Source: Erysipelotrichaceae bacterium (GTDB lineage Bacteria; Bacillota_I; Bacilli_A; Erysipelotrichales; Erysipelotrichaceae). From it: a DNA stretch of 15,509 nt. Where the stretch lies: the NCBI GenBank assembly GCA_017620435.1, contig JAFZQL010000195.1, positions 1 to 15,509 on the forward strand, written 5' to 3'. Position 1 is the first letter of the stretch, and each line of letters starts with the position of its first letter. The position numbers and the translations under genes are program-made. The notes under the pieces were generated by a model. It saw nothing but the letters and a program-made list of their open reading frames with translations. It was not told the DNA's origin and made no database searches. Positions 15,294 through 15,509 of the stretch are shown here, in pieces.

Positions 15294-15509
15294 TTAATCC
15301 TTGATCCACTTGGCGTAGATCTCAAGATTGCCGGTAGAACCGGAAACGACCGTTTCGATCTTATCGGAATAAACCTTTGTTTTAGTGTTGTAGGAAAGAT
15401 ACCAGCCGTCAAAGGTATATCCTTTTCTGGTCGGAATCGGCAGATCGAATGTTTCGGAACTGATGTAGTAGAACGTAGGACTTCCGGAAGGATTCGTTCC
15501 GTAATTCAG
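15294..15509 (-). CDS. C-terminus of an InlB B-repeat surface protein (partial)
   Basis: Seventy-one codons enter from the right edge and end in TAA; the start is outside the window. The visible part contains PIPTRKGYTFDGWYL and then GSTGNLEIYAKW, the signature of the InlB B-repeat/Listeria-Bacteroides repeat (Flg_new family). These repeats are found in secreted or wall-associated adhesins of Gram-positive bacteria. The protein ends four residues after the repeat (IKD after YAKW) with no LPXTG motif or hydrophobic anchor. If surface-bound, it must be held by another part. It lies 6 bp upstream of the first visible polysaccharide gene with no terminator, so it may share the transcript. Confidence 0.8.
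   Translation of the reverse strand: MNYGTNPSGSPTFYYISSETFDLPIPTRKGYTFDGWYLSYNTKTKVYSDKIETVVSGSTGNLEIYAKWIKD

Noticed and set aside
15291..15300. GGATTAATCC palindrome before the GT-like gene as an operator
   Set aside because: It combines a stop codon and the ribosome binding site region; ten bases are not enough to claim a binding site without a promoter.

Overview
This window is most of a polysaccharide (capsule or exopolysaccharide) biosynthesis locus of the Wzx/Wzy-dependent type, probably from a Firmicute. The evidence for the host is indirect. Composition sampled by eye is in the 40s percent GC. Shine-Dalgarno sites are of the GGAGG/AAGGA kind. TAA, TAG and TGA all serve as stops. The gene entering from the right edge ends in an InlB-type (Listeria-Bacteroides) repeat, common in surface proteins of Erysipelotrichales, Lachnospiraceae and relatives. 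I cannot name the species.

Right block, minus strand, 15509 down to 5314. Genes run with gaps of at most 6 bp or short overlaps, apart from 43 bp before pglF. In transcription order they are: the C-terminus of a surface repeat protein; a glycosyltransferase-like protein; a formyltransferase; a PglF-type membrane NDP-sugar 4,6-dehydratase; a PglE-type aminotransferase; a PglC-type phosphoglycosyl transferase; a FemAB/GNAT-like acyltransferase; two GT4 glycosyltransferases; and a Wzy-like polymerase. The dehydratase, aminotransferase and formyltransferase make a coherent route to a UDP-4-formamido-4,6-dideoxy-N-acetylhexosamine (QuiNAc4NFo-like). PglC could place that sugar on undecaprenyl phosphate. 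No PglD-type acetyltransferase is present.

Middle, 4206-5320. One GT2 glycosyltransferase lies on the plus strand. It faces the Wzy gene tail to tail with a 7-bp overlap and is divergent from the left block. Its start has a perfect extended -10 only 6 nt before an ATG and no ribosome binding site, so a leaderless mRNA is likely. The same arrangement recurs before pglF, where the start codon also sits in a perfect 10-bp inverted repeat.

Left block, minus strand, 4205 down to 25: a PIG-L deacetylase, a LysA-like PLP enzyme that has lost substrate motifs, an ATP-grasp ligase and a Wzx flippase, behind a promoter of their own. I infer that the first three genes form a decoration module: free an amine on an amino sugar, make an unusual amino-acid-derived group, and join it by an amide bond.

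Together: PglC starts the repeat unit on the lipid carrier, three or four glycosyltransferases extend it, several N-acyl modifications decorate it, Wzx flips it and Wzy polymerises it. Chain-length control (Wzz-like), a regulatory kinase/phosphatase pair and the attachment enzyme are not in the window. No tRNA, rRNA, CRISPR array or insertion sequence was seen. There is no gene-free stretch longer than about 110 bp.
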